A DNA stretch of 41,723 bases, from positions 99,960 through 141,682 of the forward strand of contig MU603948.1 in the NCBI GenBank assembly GCA_025201845.1. The letters run 5' to 3'. The stretch comes from Martensiomyces pterosporus (taxonomy: Eukaryota > Kickxellomycota > Kickxellomycetes > Kickxellales > Kickxellaceae). This document shows positions 29,280 to 38,903 of this stretch, piece after piece. The notes beneath the pieces are model-generated. The model was not told the origin of the DNA, ran no database searches, and worked only from the letters and a program-made list of their open reading frames with translations. Position 1 is the stretch's first letter; each line of letters starts with the position of its first letter. The translations under genes were made by a program, and so were the position numbers.

Positions 29280-31817
29280 ATGGCACTGCCCAACCACACC
29301 GACACGAGCAGTGGTGCGGGCACGGTGGGAGAGGAACACGTCAGCAATGGCCGCAATCTCGACAAGGACAGCGCTGCAGAGCCACTACTATCCAAGGCCG
29401 GCGCCAGCGACGGCAGCGACACCAGCGGCAGTAGCCCCAAGAAAGCCGTATCGCCACGCAGGAGCTCCAGCGCAAAGCCGTCAGGCACTCGGCTCCCAAA
29501 GCAGCTACCGCAGCAGCCAAAGAAGGACGTTGCTCAGAGCGTTGTGAGCACCGAGGATGCATCAGGCATGATGGCGCAGCCAAGGGAGAGCAAGGCTGTG
29601 CCAGAGGTGGACAATGCCTTTTGGGAAGCAGCGCAGACCAACGACTTGGGTGCAGTGAAGGAGTACATCGAAGGGCGCGGCATGGCACCCGAGGAGCCCG
29701 ACGAGGGAGGAAACACTGCCCTGCACTGGGCGTCGCAGACTGGATCCATGGATGTGCTCAGGTACCTGGTGGAAGAGCGGAATGCCAATATCAACGCGCG
29801 CAGCAAGGGGTTCAGCGCCCCGCCGTTATTCTGGGCTATATCCCAGGGGCGGCTTGACGTCGTCATGTACCTGATCGAACATGGCGCCAATGCCTCTTTG
29901 AGCGATTCTAACGGAAACACGGCTTTGCATGTTGCCGTGCAATCAGGGTCTACATCGATTGTCATATTCATTGCGAGCACCCAGTTCCTGATACTTGGCA
30001 GCACGGTGGACCCTGTCGACGTCGGTGGGCTGACTCCGCTGATGTGGGCTGTCTACCAGGAAAAGCTTGATGTTGCAGAGATTCTGATCCGAGCAGGCGC
30101 GAATGTCAATGCTCAGGACAAGACAGGGAAGACGCCGATGCATTTTGCACTGATGCGGAGCAGGTCCGACGTCGTGGACTTGCTGCTCGAGAAGGGTGCC
30201 GACACCACTCTGCGTGAGTTTGGATCGGGAGACGCCAGCTCACCTACGGGCCAGTCCCCACATGAGATTGCCGTGAGCTACGGGTTTGTGGCGGACTTTG
30301 ACAAGCAGATCAAAAGGGTGGCGATGCTCAAGGCGCTGGACGACCCCGGACAGACGATACTTGGCAGGTCCCTCCGCAAAGAGATCGGCCCGTCAGTGCT
30401 GCCCATAGCTGGGGTCGGGCTGGCACTCTTGGCTGCCTCGCTGTACCCTTGGTTTGTCGGTCTTCCGCTGGCTCTGTTCCTTCTCGCAGCAATGCACGTC
30501 GTTGCGATCAGGTACTTTATAAAATCCCGTAACGCCCACCAGCTGCAGCGAGCTCCGTACTTGTCTGCGATATTCCAGGCATCAGCGTTCTTTATCTTGA
30601 TTACGTGGCTCACGCGGGTGCTCCCGGTGACCACCCGCGGCGCCATAGATGGCCATGCTATTCCAACCCACAAAGTGCTGAACGTGGCGTTTGCATGGGT
30701 TTTTGGAGGCTGCATGTACTCGTTCTACCAGGCCCTGCTCTCGAATCCCGGCTATCTTCCGTCTAACCACAACCTGCAGTCTGCTGAGCATGTTGTTCGG
30801 GACTTGGCGGCAAAGAGGATGCTCGATCTGGACCATTTCTGCCGCACATGTCTCGCCAGTCGTCCACTGCGTTCAAAGCACTGCCGCAACTGCAACAGAT
30901 GTGTGGCCAAGTTCGACCACCACTGTCCGTGGACGTATAACTGCGTTGGTATAAACAACCACAGGCACTTTCTGATGTTCCTGATCCTCCTGTTTCTCTC
31001 GCTCTGCGTGTATCTGCCGCTGGTCAACTACTACTTGAGCGCGGTGTATGTGGTCTACGACCCCATCCCTGGACAGCCGTGCTACTTGGGCGACTACACC
31101 TGCGGCTTGTTCCAAGCGGATGCGTGGACGATTGATGTGACTGTTTGGGCGGGACTAAACTGCATGTGGGCCGCATTCCTGCTGTGCTCGCAGCTATATC
31201 AGATCGCTGCGGGACGCACCACTAATGAGCAGCTGACTGGATACTCGAGAGTTGCGCCGCGGTCAGGCAAGTCGTGCAAGCACAGCCACCGGCATGGGCA
31301 TGGCCACATCCATAGCAATGGCAGCAGCACACACACGCATGCAAGAGGCCGTGGCAAGGGTGCTGTCAATGCAGCCGCTTCGCGCATTCGGTCGCTTATT
31401 CTTGGCCTGGGTGGGTCTGTGGATGCAGGAGATCGCACGCCGGCCAGGTCATCTACGCCGCAGCCTAGTGGCGACATTGAGGCGCCTCCTCCGCTGTCGG
31501 AATCCAACACTGCGTCATCGGGCGAGCTGCTGCCTCAGAACGAAGGAAGCAGCCAGTCGTCGTTTGCACTACGGAACGTTGGCTACTCTAGGCTGAATGG
31601 CCCAGATGGTGCAGTGCCTGGGCCGGACCCATATGACTTTGGTGTCATCGACAACTGCTTAGGGTTCTGGACCAACGATGCTGAAGGAAAGCTGGCCGAT
31701 GCTGATTGGTACCGAGCCATGGAGCTCTCTGACCTTGCTCCTTACCACCCACCACCAGCACCTCAGCTCGAGGCGGCTGGGCTCCCCGGGCATGTGTCGC
31801 TAAGCGTTTCAGATTAA
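29280..31817 (+). CDS. AKR1: AKR1-type palmitoyltransferase (ankyrin repeats plus DHHC)
   Basis: A single exon of 845 residues, slightly longer than typical fungal Akr1. The order is a disordered Ser/Ala-rich N-terminus (1-110), about six ankyrin repeats (about 115-350; e.g. GNTALHWASQTGSMDVLRYL, GLTPLMWAVYQEKLDVAEIL), paired membrane helices (about 365-410 and 435-485), then the Cys-rich DHHC domain (CRTCLASRPLRSKHCRNCNR, with DHHC at 546-549 followed by PWTYNCVG) and two more helices. This enzyme S-acylates proteins, probably at the Golgi; in yeast, Akr1 modifies Yck kinases. The active-site tetrad is DHHC rather than the DHYC of S. cerevisiae Akr1. The cytosolic tail has an unusual His-rich segment at about 666-689. 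Confidence 0.96.
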   Translation: MALPNHTDTSSGAGTVGEEHVSNGRNLDKDSAAEPLLSKAGASDGSDTSGSSPKKAVSPRRSSSAKPSGTRLPKQLPQQPKKDVAQSVVSTEDASGMMAQPRESKAVPEVDNAFWEAAQTNDLGAVKEYIEGRGMAPEEPDEGGNTALHWASQTGSMDVLRYLVEERNANINARSKGFSAPPLFWAISQGRLDVVMYLIEHGANASLSDSNGNTALHVAVQSGSTSIVIFIASTQFLILGSTVDPVDVGGLTPLMWAVYQEKLDVAEILIRAGANVNAQDKTGKTPMHFALMRSRSDVVDLLLEKGADTTLREFGSGDASSPTGQSPHEIAVSYGFVADFDKQIKRVAMLKALDDPGQTILGRSLRKEIGPSVLPIAGVGLALLAASLYPWFVGLPLALFLLAAMHVVAIRYFIKSRNAHQLQRAPYLSAIFQASAFFILITWLTRVLPVTTRGAIDGHAIPTHKVLNVAFAWVFGGCMYSFYQALLSNPGYLPSNHNLQSAEHVVRDLAAKRMLDLDHFCRTCLASRPLRSKHCRNCNRCVAKFDHHCPWTYNCVGINNHRHFLMFLILLFLSLCVYLPLVNYYLSAVYVVYDPIPGQPCYLGDYTCGLFQADAWTIDVTVWAGLNCMWAAFLLCSQLYQIAAGRTTNEQLTGYSRVAPRSGKSCKHSHRHGHGHIHSNGSSTHTHARGRGKGAVNAAASRIRSLILGLGGSVDAGDRTPARSSTPQPSGDIEAPPPLSESNTASSGELLPQNEGSSQSSFALRNVGYSRLNGPDGAVPGPDPYDFGVIDNCLGFWTNDAEGKLADADWYRAMELSDLAPYHPPPAPQLEAAGLPGHVSLSVSD

Positions 31818-32263
31818 GTGTGTGCATATTTCGCTTTTCTCTCCCTCTTTGTTTTCGTGCGTGAGTGGTTTGGCTAGTACGCGATAATAGTCGCATATCC
31901 AGGACACCTGTCTCCTTCCTCCCATCTGTGCGTGTACAAGCTGTGCTTTTTTTTTCTTTTGCATATGATTTAGCAACTAGAGTTAGTATATGAAAGGCGC
32001 ATGTAGGTGGCACATTCACACAATATTGAATCTGCGCGCATTGCGGTGGCTGCCTAGCCCTCTATGTTCTCTGTGACGGCCACCGTTGCCACCTTCAACA
32101 GCACACAGCATAGCCGCCGCCGCCAGTTCACCCGCTGGATTGAGGCAGCTATAACGCGGCCTCGTGGTGGTTTTCGTTCGAAAAGCAACTTGCACCAGTT
32201 TGGTTTTTTACATAATAGCACTGATAGATACATACCACTGTTTCTCCCTCCTGCAAGCAAAAC
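31818..32263. other. Intergenic: AKR1 3' end and acyl-CoA synthetase leader
   Basis: 446 nt between tandem genes. It contains a T-rich run near 31950 and an upstream ATG at 32064 whose 76-codon frame overlaps the acyl-CoA synthetase start out of frame. Confidence 0.55.
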
Positions 32264-34533
32264 ATGGAGACGTTGTCCCTGCTCTTGCTCATAGCCATCA
32301 GCAGCTGCATCTGGCTTTACAGGCAGTACAGGCGGTACCATAGAGAGAAGAGCGAGCGCGTGTGGAGCGTGCCAATCAGCTCCTGGCCAGAAAAGGAAAA
32401 CGAGACGCCAATACGAAGATACTTCACCCATGTCAAGGGCGCCATGGGCTCCAATTCACAGCCGCATGCCGAGTATGCCACACTTTACGATGGACTGCAA
32501 AGCGCTGTTGAGCGGTTTGCACAGCTGAAAACGCTGGGCATGCGCCGGCTGACATGCACCGTTTCAAAGCCAAAAACCATAGTCCAAATGGGCCCACATG
32601 GCCTAGAAGCCGTTAAAAGGGTGAAAGACGTGCCTTGCTACTCGGGGTATGAGTGGATTACGTACAGAGACATGTGGGAAGAACAGGGATTCGTTGCCAG
32701 CGGATTGCGGAGGATGGGCATCCACCCCAGGCAGGTATTCGGCACGTGGGCTCCAACATGGTAAGAGACAGCAACGTTTAACGCAAACTGTGTCTGGCCA
32801 ACGCCGCCGTTACTGCCAGCTAACTACAGCAACCGCCCTTGTGATATGCGCTTGCCAAGTGTAGTCGGCAAAACACAATGCTTTTCGCCGGGTGCATCAG
32901 ACAGAGCATCTCCCTAGTGACTGTGTATAACACGCTGGGCAGATCCGGTCTGTGCCAGGCACTGAACGAAACAAAGGCTAGTGGGCTGTTCTTGCGAGTC
33001 GATCAGCTTCCTGGGCTGGACGACCTGGTCCAGACGGTGCCCAGCATCAAGCTCGTCATCTATTTCGGCACCGGCGAGTGGGACTCTGCCTGCGCGACAC
33101 AGAGCCAGAACGCCATCGAAAATCTATCCAAACACGCTGCCGTCATCTCATACTCGGAGCTCCTGGAGGTTGGCAGAATGCACCCAATCGAAGACACAAA
33201 GCCCAGCCGCCAAGACCTTGTGGGCGTCATGTACACCAGCGGCAGCACCGGCCGCGCGAAGGGCGTCCTTCTAACACACAACAGCCTCTTGAGTTCGCTG
33301 GCAGCGATTGAGCTCATGCTGTTGTCGTATAAAAAGAGCTACGATCTCTACCTGTCTTACTTGCCGTCCTCGCATGTGCTCGAGTTTATCATCCAGTTCG
33401 CAGTGCTGATCGCCGGTGTGCCGCTCGGATACGGAACGCCGTACTCTCTGACAGATGACATGGTTTCGGGGTGCCGAGGCGATCTCACAGAGCTTAGACC
33501 CACCCTGCTGGCTGGTGTGCCGCAGGTGTGGGACACGGTGAGGCGCGAAGTCATGCACAAGGTGAAGAGCAGAGGACCGCGCGTTGAGCGCATATTCAAC
33601 GGCGCTGTGTGGCTGAAGTGGGCGCTGATGCAAGCACACCTGCCAGCAGCCTGGCTAGACTGGGCCATTTTCTGGCAGGTGCAGCGTGTGCTAGGCGGCA
33701 GACTGAGGTATGTCTTGTCTGGCGGCTCGTCTATATCTCTGGAAACGCAGAGATTGCTGTCGACTATCATCTGCCCTGTCCTTCAAGGCTACGGCATGAC
33801 AGAGTCGAGCGGGGTAATAGCGCTGCAGCAGCCCTGCAACGCTTGTATCCAGCGCGTGGGGTCCGTGGTTCCCTGCTTGGACATAAAACTCGTCAGCGTC
33901 CCTGAAGCAGGATACCACGCCAATGACGGCGAAGGCGAGATATACATACGTGGCACGTCGGTCACACCAGGGTATCTGAACGCAGGTGACACTGGTAGGC
34001 CGATTCCAGTAGTTGAATCTGATGGCTGGCTCCGCACGGGGGATGTAGCGAGATGGCATGACGACGGACAACTCCAGATAATAGACCGTGTGAAAAACAT
34101 TCAAAAGCTGGCGAACGGCGAGTACATTGCGCTGGAGAAAGTCGAGGGTGTCTACAAGACATCGCTCTATGCTATGAATGTGTGCGCTGACGTCCAGCCA
34201 GATCAGAAGCGACCGCTGGCCCTTGTTGATCCGGACCCAAAGATGGTTGCACAGCTGGGCCAGCAGCTTGGCTACTCGCAAAATCGCAGCATTAGAGATC
34301 TCTGCAGCGACCTGCGTGTCAGGGACGCCATTTTGCAATCGCTTATCCAAGCAGCGCGCGACAACGGGTTTACTAGGGCAGAGACGGTCTTTGGTTGCGT
34401 CATTGACCCTGATGGCTGGACGCCCGAGAACCGCTGTCTCACGGCTGCATCCAAGCTCAACAGACGCAAGATCCAGCGGAAGCTAGCAAAGGAGATTAGC
34501 GACGCATACGCTAACATGTCGCAGTTCAACTGA
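32264..34533 (+). CDS. Long-chain acyl-CoA synthetase (AMP-forming)
   Basis: Two exons, 32264-32760 and 32865-34533, with intron 32761-32864 (104 nt, GTAAGA...TGTAG, phase 2), giving 721 residues. The junction restores the conserved fungal stretch as VFGTWAPT-C-RQNTMLFAGCIRQSIS, with exactly the family spacing. The enzyme activates fatty acids with ATP and CoA. Motifs are the P-loop YTSGSTGRAKG (289-299), GYGMTES (474-480), and from residue 552 DGWLRTGDVARW followed by DRVKNIQKLANGEYI, the fatty-acid synthetase signature. An N-terminal anchor (METLSLLLLIAISSCIWLYR) suggests an ER or lipid-droplet location. No C-terminal PTS1 is present (ends SQFN). It resembles ACSL/Faa-class and peroxisomal LACS; chain-length preference is unknown. 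Confidence 0.95.
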
Positions 34534-34587
34534 GCATTTATGTGCTTCAATTATATTTTCTTTTTCTTTTTTGCATACACATATGAG

Positions 34588-35644
34588 CTATTTCAGCACC
34601 TCGTGCGGAAAGTCTGGTGGAATCAGCTCGTGGATGTTGTTGACATAGCCAGCAATGAACTCGAGCGAGTCGACCAGACGTGGCCCTGGGCGGTTGAAGT
34701 AATAGTGGCCATCGCAGAGCACAATCCGCTGCGCTGTATCCTGGATGGCTCTCCAGTGCTCGCTGTCGCCCAATCTGTCGATTTCCTTGCGCAAAGTTCC
34801 AAGATCCAAGCCACAGGCACCAATCACAATTACATCGGGCTTGGCAGCGACGATATCCTCAGGCTCCACTCTCTTTGCTCGATCGCCGCGGCGGCGGCCC
34901 TTCTCATCGGTGATAAGCAGATTAAGCAGGCCAACGCCTCCAGCCATGTCTATCATTTGCGGCATCCAGTGTCCACCCACGATGAACGGATTCACCCAGT
35001 CCATGAACAAAACTCTAGGCTTGATTCCAGAGGCGCTGGCAGCAACAGCCGATCTCACTCGCGCCATTCTTTCCTCAAGTTCCTGGCGATAAATAGCAGC
35101 CTCTTTTGCCAAACCCACTGCTTGGCCGACCTCGATCACATTGTCCAGCATGTCCTCGAAGCACGTAGGGCTCAGGTTCAGCACGTTTGGCTTTGGGTCC
35201 ATCGTCTGCGCGATTCTCTCGACAGTCATCAAGTCGACCGAGCACACACGGCAGAGGTCCTGTGTGAGGATGACGTCGGGTCTGAGGGCCTCGATCCTGT
35301 CTTTGTCCACAACGTACAGGGTGCCTAGCTCCTTCATCTTCTCCTTCACCTGCTTGTCTACGTCTGCGCAATCTGTAAACTCGATAATTGGGTCGATGAC
35401 CGATGGAAGGCCGACGATGTCTGCCGGGTAGTCGTCCTCTGAGCTACGCGCAACGAGCAGCTGCTTGCCACCTACACCTTGGCAGAGTTCAATAGGCCTC
35501 ACGTTTTGGCTGAGTAGGGGAGCCGCTGCAGCTATTAAGAGGCGGCCCTGGGGCTCTTGTTGGCGGCTACTACTTGCCTGGTATTGCGCAAATAATCTCT
35601 GTTGCTGACGGCAGCAGCGACATTACGCGTGTAGTCGCCGTCAT
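34588..35644 (-). CDS. BtuF-like cobalamin/metal-chelate-binding domain protein, cytosolic
   Basis: Two exons, 35578-35644 and 34588-35471, giving 316 residues. The intron 35472-35577 (106 nt) starts GCAAGT and ends TGTAG, so it is a GC-AG intron; no GT donor gives the right phase. Exon 1 encodes MTATTRVMSLLPSATEIICA, the signature start of the bacterial periplasmic-binding-protein family PF01497 (COG0614). Downstream are RPDVILTQDLCRVCSVD, FMDWVNPFIVGGHWMPQM, VIVIGACGLDL and GHYYFNRPGPRLVDSLEF, all typical of the BtuF-like subgroup. No signal peptide or lipobox is present, so it is likely cytosolic and not part of an ABC importer. Cobalamin or another corrinoid/heme-like ligand is possible but unproven. 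An upstream in-frame ATG could lengthen the N-terminus. The gene converges on the acyl-CoA synthetase gene with only 54 nt between stops. Confidence 0.88.
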
Positions 35645-36083
35645 TGCGAATTTGAGTAATGGAGAGCTGATTTGCACAAGGCAGAGTTTGCTGTAAGGCT
35701 GCGAAGGAACAAGAGCCGATCGCGCCATTGCCTGGGATTCGCCAAGAGGGTCTGCAGCGGGGCCATCTGCCCGCCTTGTATGGGGCTCCCCTGCTACGGC
35801 TGGCCACACTCCGGGCTACTGCCCTCAGGCCACACCACAACAAAATGGCCCAACAGAATGCGCGCCTTTCTATTTCTGCTGCTGCTGTGCAGAGACTGGC
35901 AGGCCTTGCTTAGATTTTTCCTGGGTGGACCTTTCTGTCGCCTGGGCGTGGAGAGCAGGGGTGATTGGGGAGCTGCTCTTCAGCACAGAGCTGAGCATTC
36001 CTCGCCTTTGCTCTTTTTCTTCAATTGCACCGCACCTTTCTTTATTTCGCCTCAGCAACACACTTATTTTCTAACCTGTGCAA
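35645..36083. other. Divergent promoter region BtuF-like / NUS1
   Basis: 439 nt between the two start codons. There is a pyrimidine-rich stretch at 36000-36070 next to NUS1. No gene was seen. Confidence 0.5.
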
Positions 36084-37386
36084 ATGCTGGTTGTTGCTTG
36101 GCTTGTCACGCTACTATCTCTGGCTACTCTTGCGCACTTTAGCGGACAGACCTCCGAGGACGGCAAGGGCAAGCGGGGCGTGTGGCAGCAGCTATGCGAC
36201 GGCGTGTGCGCCATCATCCTGCGCGTAGTCCACCTGGCCTTCGCCATCCATAGATCGTTCCAAGCCTGGGTGCAGTCGTCCTTGACTCAGGCCGAGTTTG
36301 ATGTGCAGGAGCTTCTGCAAGGCGACGAAACAGACGATATCGTGGCTAGACGCAACCGGCTGGCCGATTTCCTGACCACGCTCCCACAGAGACCTGAGCA
36401 TTTCGCCGCTATCATCCCAGAGCCTAGTGCTCGTGAAGACGATGCTGATGAGGCTGCTGCCATTGTGCGTGGAGTGGATTCGGTTGAGACGCTGTGTGCG
36501 TGGTGCATCTTGGCAAAGGTGCCATGCTTGACTGTTTACAGCAAAGATGGTAAGCACAAGGCCTCCCTCTCCTGCCATGTGTCTTCTTGGCCGTCTCCTG
36601 CATCTTCAGCTTGGCTTAATGATGTGGCAATTTATTACTGCCCCTGCCTCTCTTGCAGGGCTGCGGTGCATGCCTCCTGCCGATTGCCGCCGGGGTTGGC
36701 ATTATCGGCAATGATCGTGACAATGGTGTTTGGAGAAAGCGGGGAGGCTCGCATTTAGCCCGAGCTGGCTGTGTCTATGAGGCACATCCGAACGCCAGAC
36801 ATGTGAAGCTAGTCGCCAGTCTCTCGCAGCCCAAGACTCATTGCATATGCGTCTGTGTTTGCCGACCCTGCTTGTTTTTGGTGTAGGTGGTTTGAAGAGC
36901 TCGCTTGACAGCATCGCCTACCGCCTGAGGACATCAAAGATGCTTGAGCGAGCAGCCAACGGCCGCGTCCCGCAGATCTGCCTGGAGGATGGAGAGCACA
37001 TCGAGTACCTGGGCACCGACGCCGAGAGCGCTGCCGCGCCAGGACACCGATTCGATATCCGTGTGTCGCTGTGGTCGCGTGAGGATGGATATCCCTCGCT
37101 GGCCCGCCTGAGTCAGGAACTGTGTAGACTGGCCGAGGTTGGCAGCCTGAATGCAAAGGACATTGACGAGGCCTACATTGCGGCCAAGCTCAAGCACGCC
37201 GCGGGGTTCCCGCACCCAGAGCTCGTGCTTCTGTACGATGACCTTGTCTGCCTGCCAGAATTTCCCCCGTGGCAGCTGCAGAGCTCCGAGGTGTTCCAAA
37301 TTGGATCGGCCGCAGGCAGCCTCGACGGAGCAGTCTGCCGGGCCCTTGTCAGCTATGCAAGGATTGAAAAGCGCTGGGGCAAGTAG
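36084..37386 (+). CDS. NUS1: NUS1, regulatory subunit of cis-prenyltransferase (dehydrodolichyl diphosphate synthase)
   Basis: Two exons, 36084-36549 and 36887-37386, with intron 36550-36886 (337 nt, GTAAGC...TGTAG, phase 1), giving 321 residues. NUS1/NgBR pairs with the catalytic subunit (RER2/DHDDS) at the ER to make dolichol for glycosylation. The N-terminus MLVVAWLVTLLSLATLAHFS is a membrane anchor. The cis-prenyltransferase-like domain includes ETLCAWCILAKVPCLTVYSK, IRVSLWSREDGYPSLARLSQ and LPEFPPWQLQSSEVFQIG. It ends KRWGK, keeping the C-terminal RxG motif (318-320) that completes the active site of the partner. Inside the intron another AG (near 36659) could be used, but the join chosen restores KDGGLKSSLDSIAYRL with the expected length. 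A 12-bp minisatellite begins directly after the stop. Confidence 0.94.
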
Positions 37387-37446
37387 TGCCAGCTGTCGTG
37401 CCAGCCGTAGTGCCAGCCGTAGTTCCAGCCGCAGCGCCAGCCGTAG
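37387..37446 (+). repeat. 12-bp minisatellite, five units, directly after the NUS1 stop
   Basis: Five imperfect copies of a 12-mer (TGCCAGCCGTAG type) start at the base after the NUS1 stop codon. In one other frame they encode repeated Ser-Arg/Ser-Ala dipeptides (ASRSASRSSSRSASRSARKK), like an RS domain. An AATAAA hexamer at 37495-37500 could serve polyadenylation of the NUS1 mRNA, so the repeat would lie in its 3' UTR. Confidence 0.85.
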
Positions 37447-37834
37447 TGCTCGCAAGAAACCCACATGCTGTCACTTTTTTCAGTCACTTTTTGGAATAAA
37501 CACGAAATCCACCGACGCTTGCGGGCAAAAGGAACGTAGAGAAACAGCACGGGTGGTGGGCGGAGCCAATGGACGTGCTCCATGTCTCGCGCGAACTGTG
37601 GATGGGCCCTGAGCATGCGCCAAGAGTTTCCTCTTCGCCTGCGGATGGAGTGAATGGCGTATAAAAAGCCCAGCGACTGGAGAGGACGAGGGGATGAGGG
37701 CCAGTCAAACAGCACCCCCTCTTTCCTTCTCTTATCTCAACTCTCGTGCCTTTCTGTGGTATTCCACCGTAGCTGCTTCCTTCATACAAAGTATCGCCTT
37801 GCTCTCTCTACTTGTATATTAAGCACTCAAGAAT
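37447..37834. other. Intergenic: NUS1 3' end and BAP31-like promoter
   Basis: About 390 nt with a possible NUS1 polyadenylation signal (37495-37500) and a TATA box for the next gene. No additional gene is supported. Confidence 0.6.
37660..37667 (+). promoter_or_regulatory. TATA box of the BAP31-like gene
   Basis: TATAAAAA lies 168 nt upstream of the ATG at 37835, followed by a pyrimidine-rich leader (37720-37800) as in many fungal promoters. Confidence 0.55.
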
Positions 37835-38769
37835 ATGGCCACGCTTCAGTACACTGGCGTCTTTGCTCTCTTGCTGGCAGAGGTAAGAGCCGCTCGTATT
37901 GCCCCTGCTCATTCTCCATATTGGAATTCAGCCCCCGCACAGCCAGTTAGTGCTAACCAGCTTTTGGCTATACTCGCTGTGGTGTCTTTGCTTTGCTTTC
38001 TGTAGGTCGTCGCATTCCTGTTCTTAATTGTGAGTATACCCTCTATTGCTTGCCTGGCCGACCTCTGCTGAGCGAGCAGACAAAGAGAAGCAGGGCCTAG
38101 CAAACGGCATCACATGAGCCTGCCTTGTTCTGGCGCCCTTTTGTTTTGTAGCAATCAGCTGATTGACTTGTGCAAAGAGGACTCTGCTCTCTAAACGCTC
38201 TATAGGTTCCGCTGCCCAGTCGTTGGAAGAAGGGCATCTTCTCGTGGTCATCCAGGTCCCCAGTGGTTCAAAAGGTCCTCTATGGCATTCGCATCGCGTT
38301 TGTTTTTGTCTTCGTCCTGTTCGCCGACGCAGTCATGCGCTTGAGAAAGGCACAGCAGCAGAGGGATTCCAACAAGATCATTGATGAGCACGCTCTGTGC
38401 CAGCAAAAGGTGCAGCAGTTCTATGCGCAGCGCAACACTTACCTCACCGGAATCACCATGTTCCTCGGGCTGATCCTGGTCTCGACCCATTCTCTCATCG
38501 GGCAGATCCTCGAAAACGAGTCCCAGGTCTCGACCCTCAAGCAAGAGGCCACCAGCTCGAAGACATCGGTGGACAGCGCTGAGAAGCTGCAGAAGCAGCT
38601 TGAGGAAGCTCGTAAGGAGATTGAGGAGCTTAGCCGTAAGGACCGCGACGTTGAGACCCTGAAGAAGCAGGCGAAGACTACCCACGACGAGTACATGCGC
38701 TTGGCAGATGAGTGCGAGGAGCTGAAGAAGAAGCTCGCCTCGACCGGAGAGTCCAAGAAGGATGCCTAG
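37835..38769 (+). CDS. BAP31/YET-family ER membrane protein
   Basis: Three exons, 37835-37882, 38006-38029 and 38206-38769, all phase 0, giving 211 residues. The middle exon is only 24 nt (VVAFLFLI). The joined N-terminus MATLQYTGVFALLLAE-VVAFLFLI-VPLPSRWKKGIF matches the first transmembrane region of BAP31. Two further helices (VLYGIRIAFVFVFVLFADAV; YLTGITMFLGLILVSTHSLI) precede a C-terminal coiled coil (about 135-205, EKLQKQLEEARKEIEELSRK). The protein ends KKDA, a KKxx ER-retrieval signal like the KKEE of human BAP31. BAP31/Yet proteins act in ER export and quality control of membrane proteins and associate with the translocon. Introns are 123 and 176 nt. Confidence 0.95.
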
Positions 38770-38903
38770 CCTGCCTATCGCACTGGCCTGCCCATCGACA
38801 AACGGGCGCTCGCACGCGAACCCGCGCTCTTGTTTTGTCCATAACTTTTCATTTCTTCGTGCTGAGTCTGCTCAGCTGAAAACACGAATTACAAGCTAAG
38901 CTG
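38770..38903. terminator. Short convergent 3' region BAP31-like / STN1
   Basis: Only 134 nt separate the two stop codons, so the 3' UTRs and cleavage sites of the two convergent genes must be compact or overlap. Confidence 0.5.
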
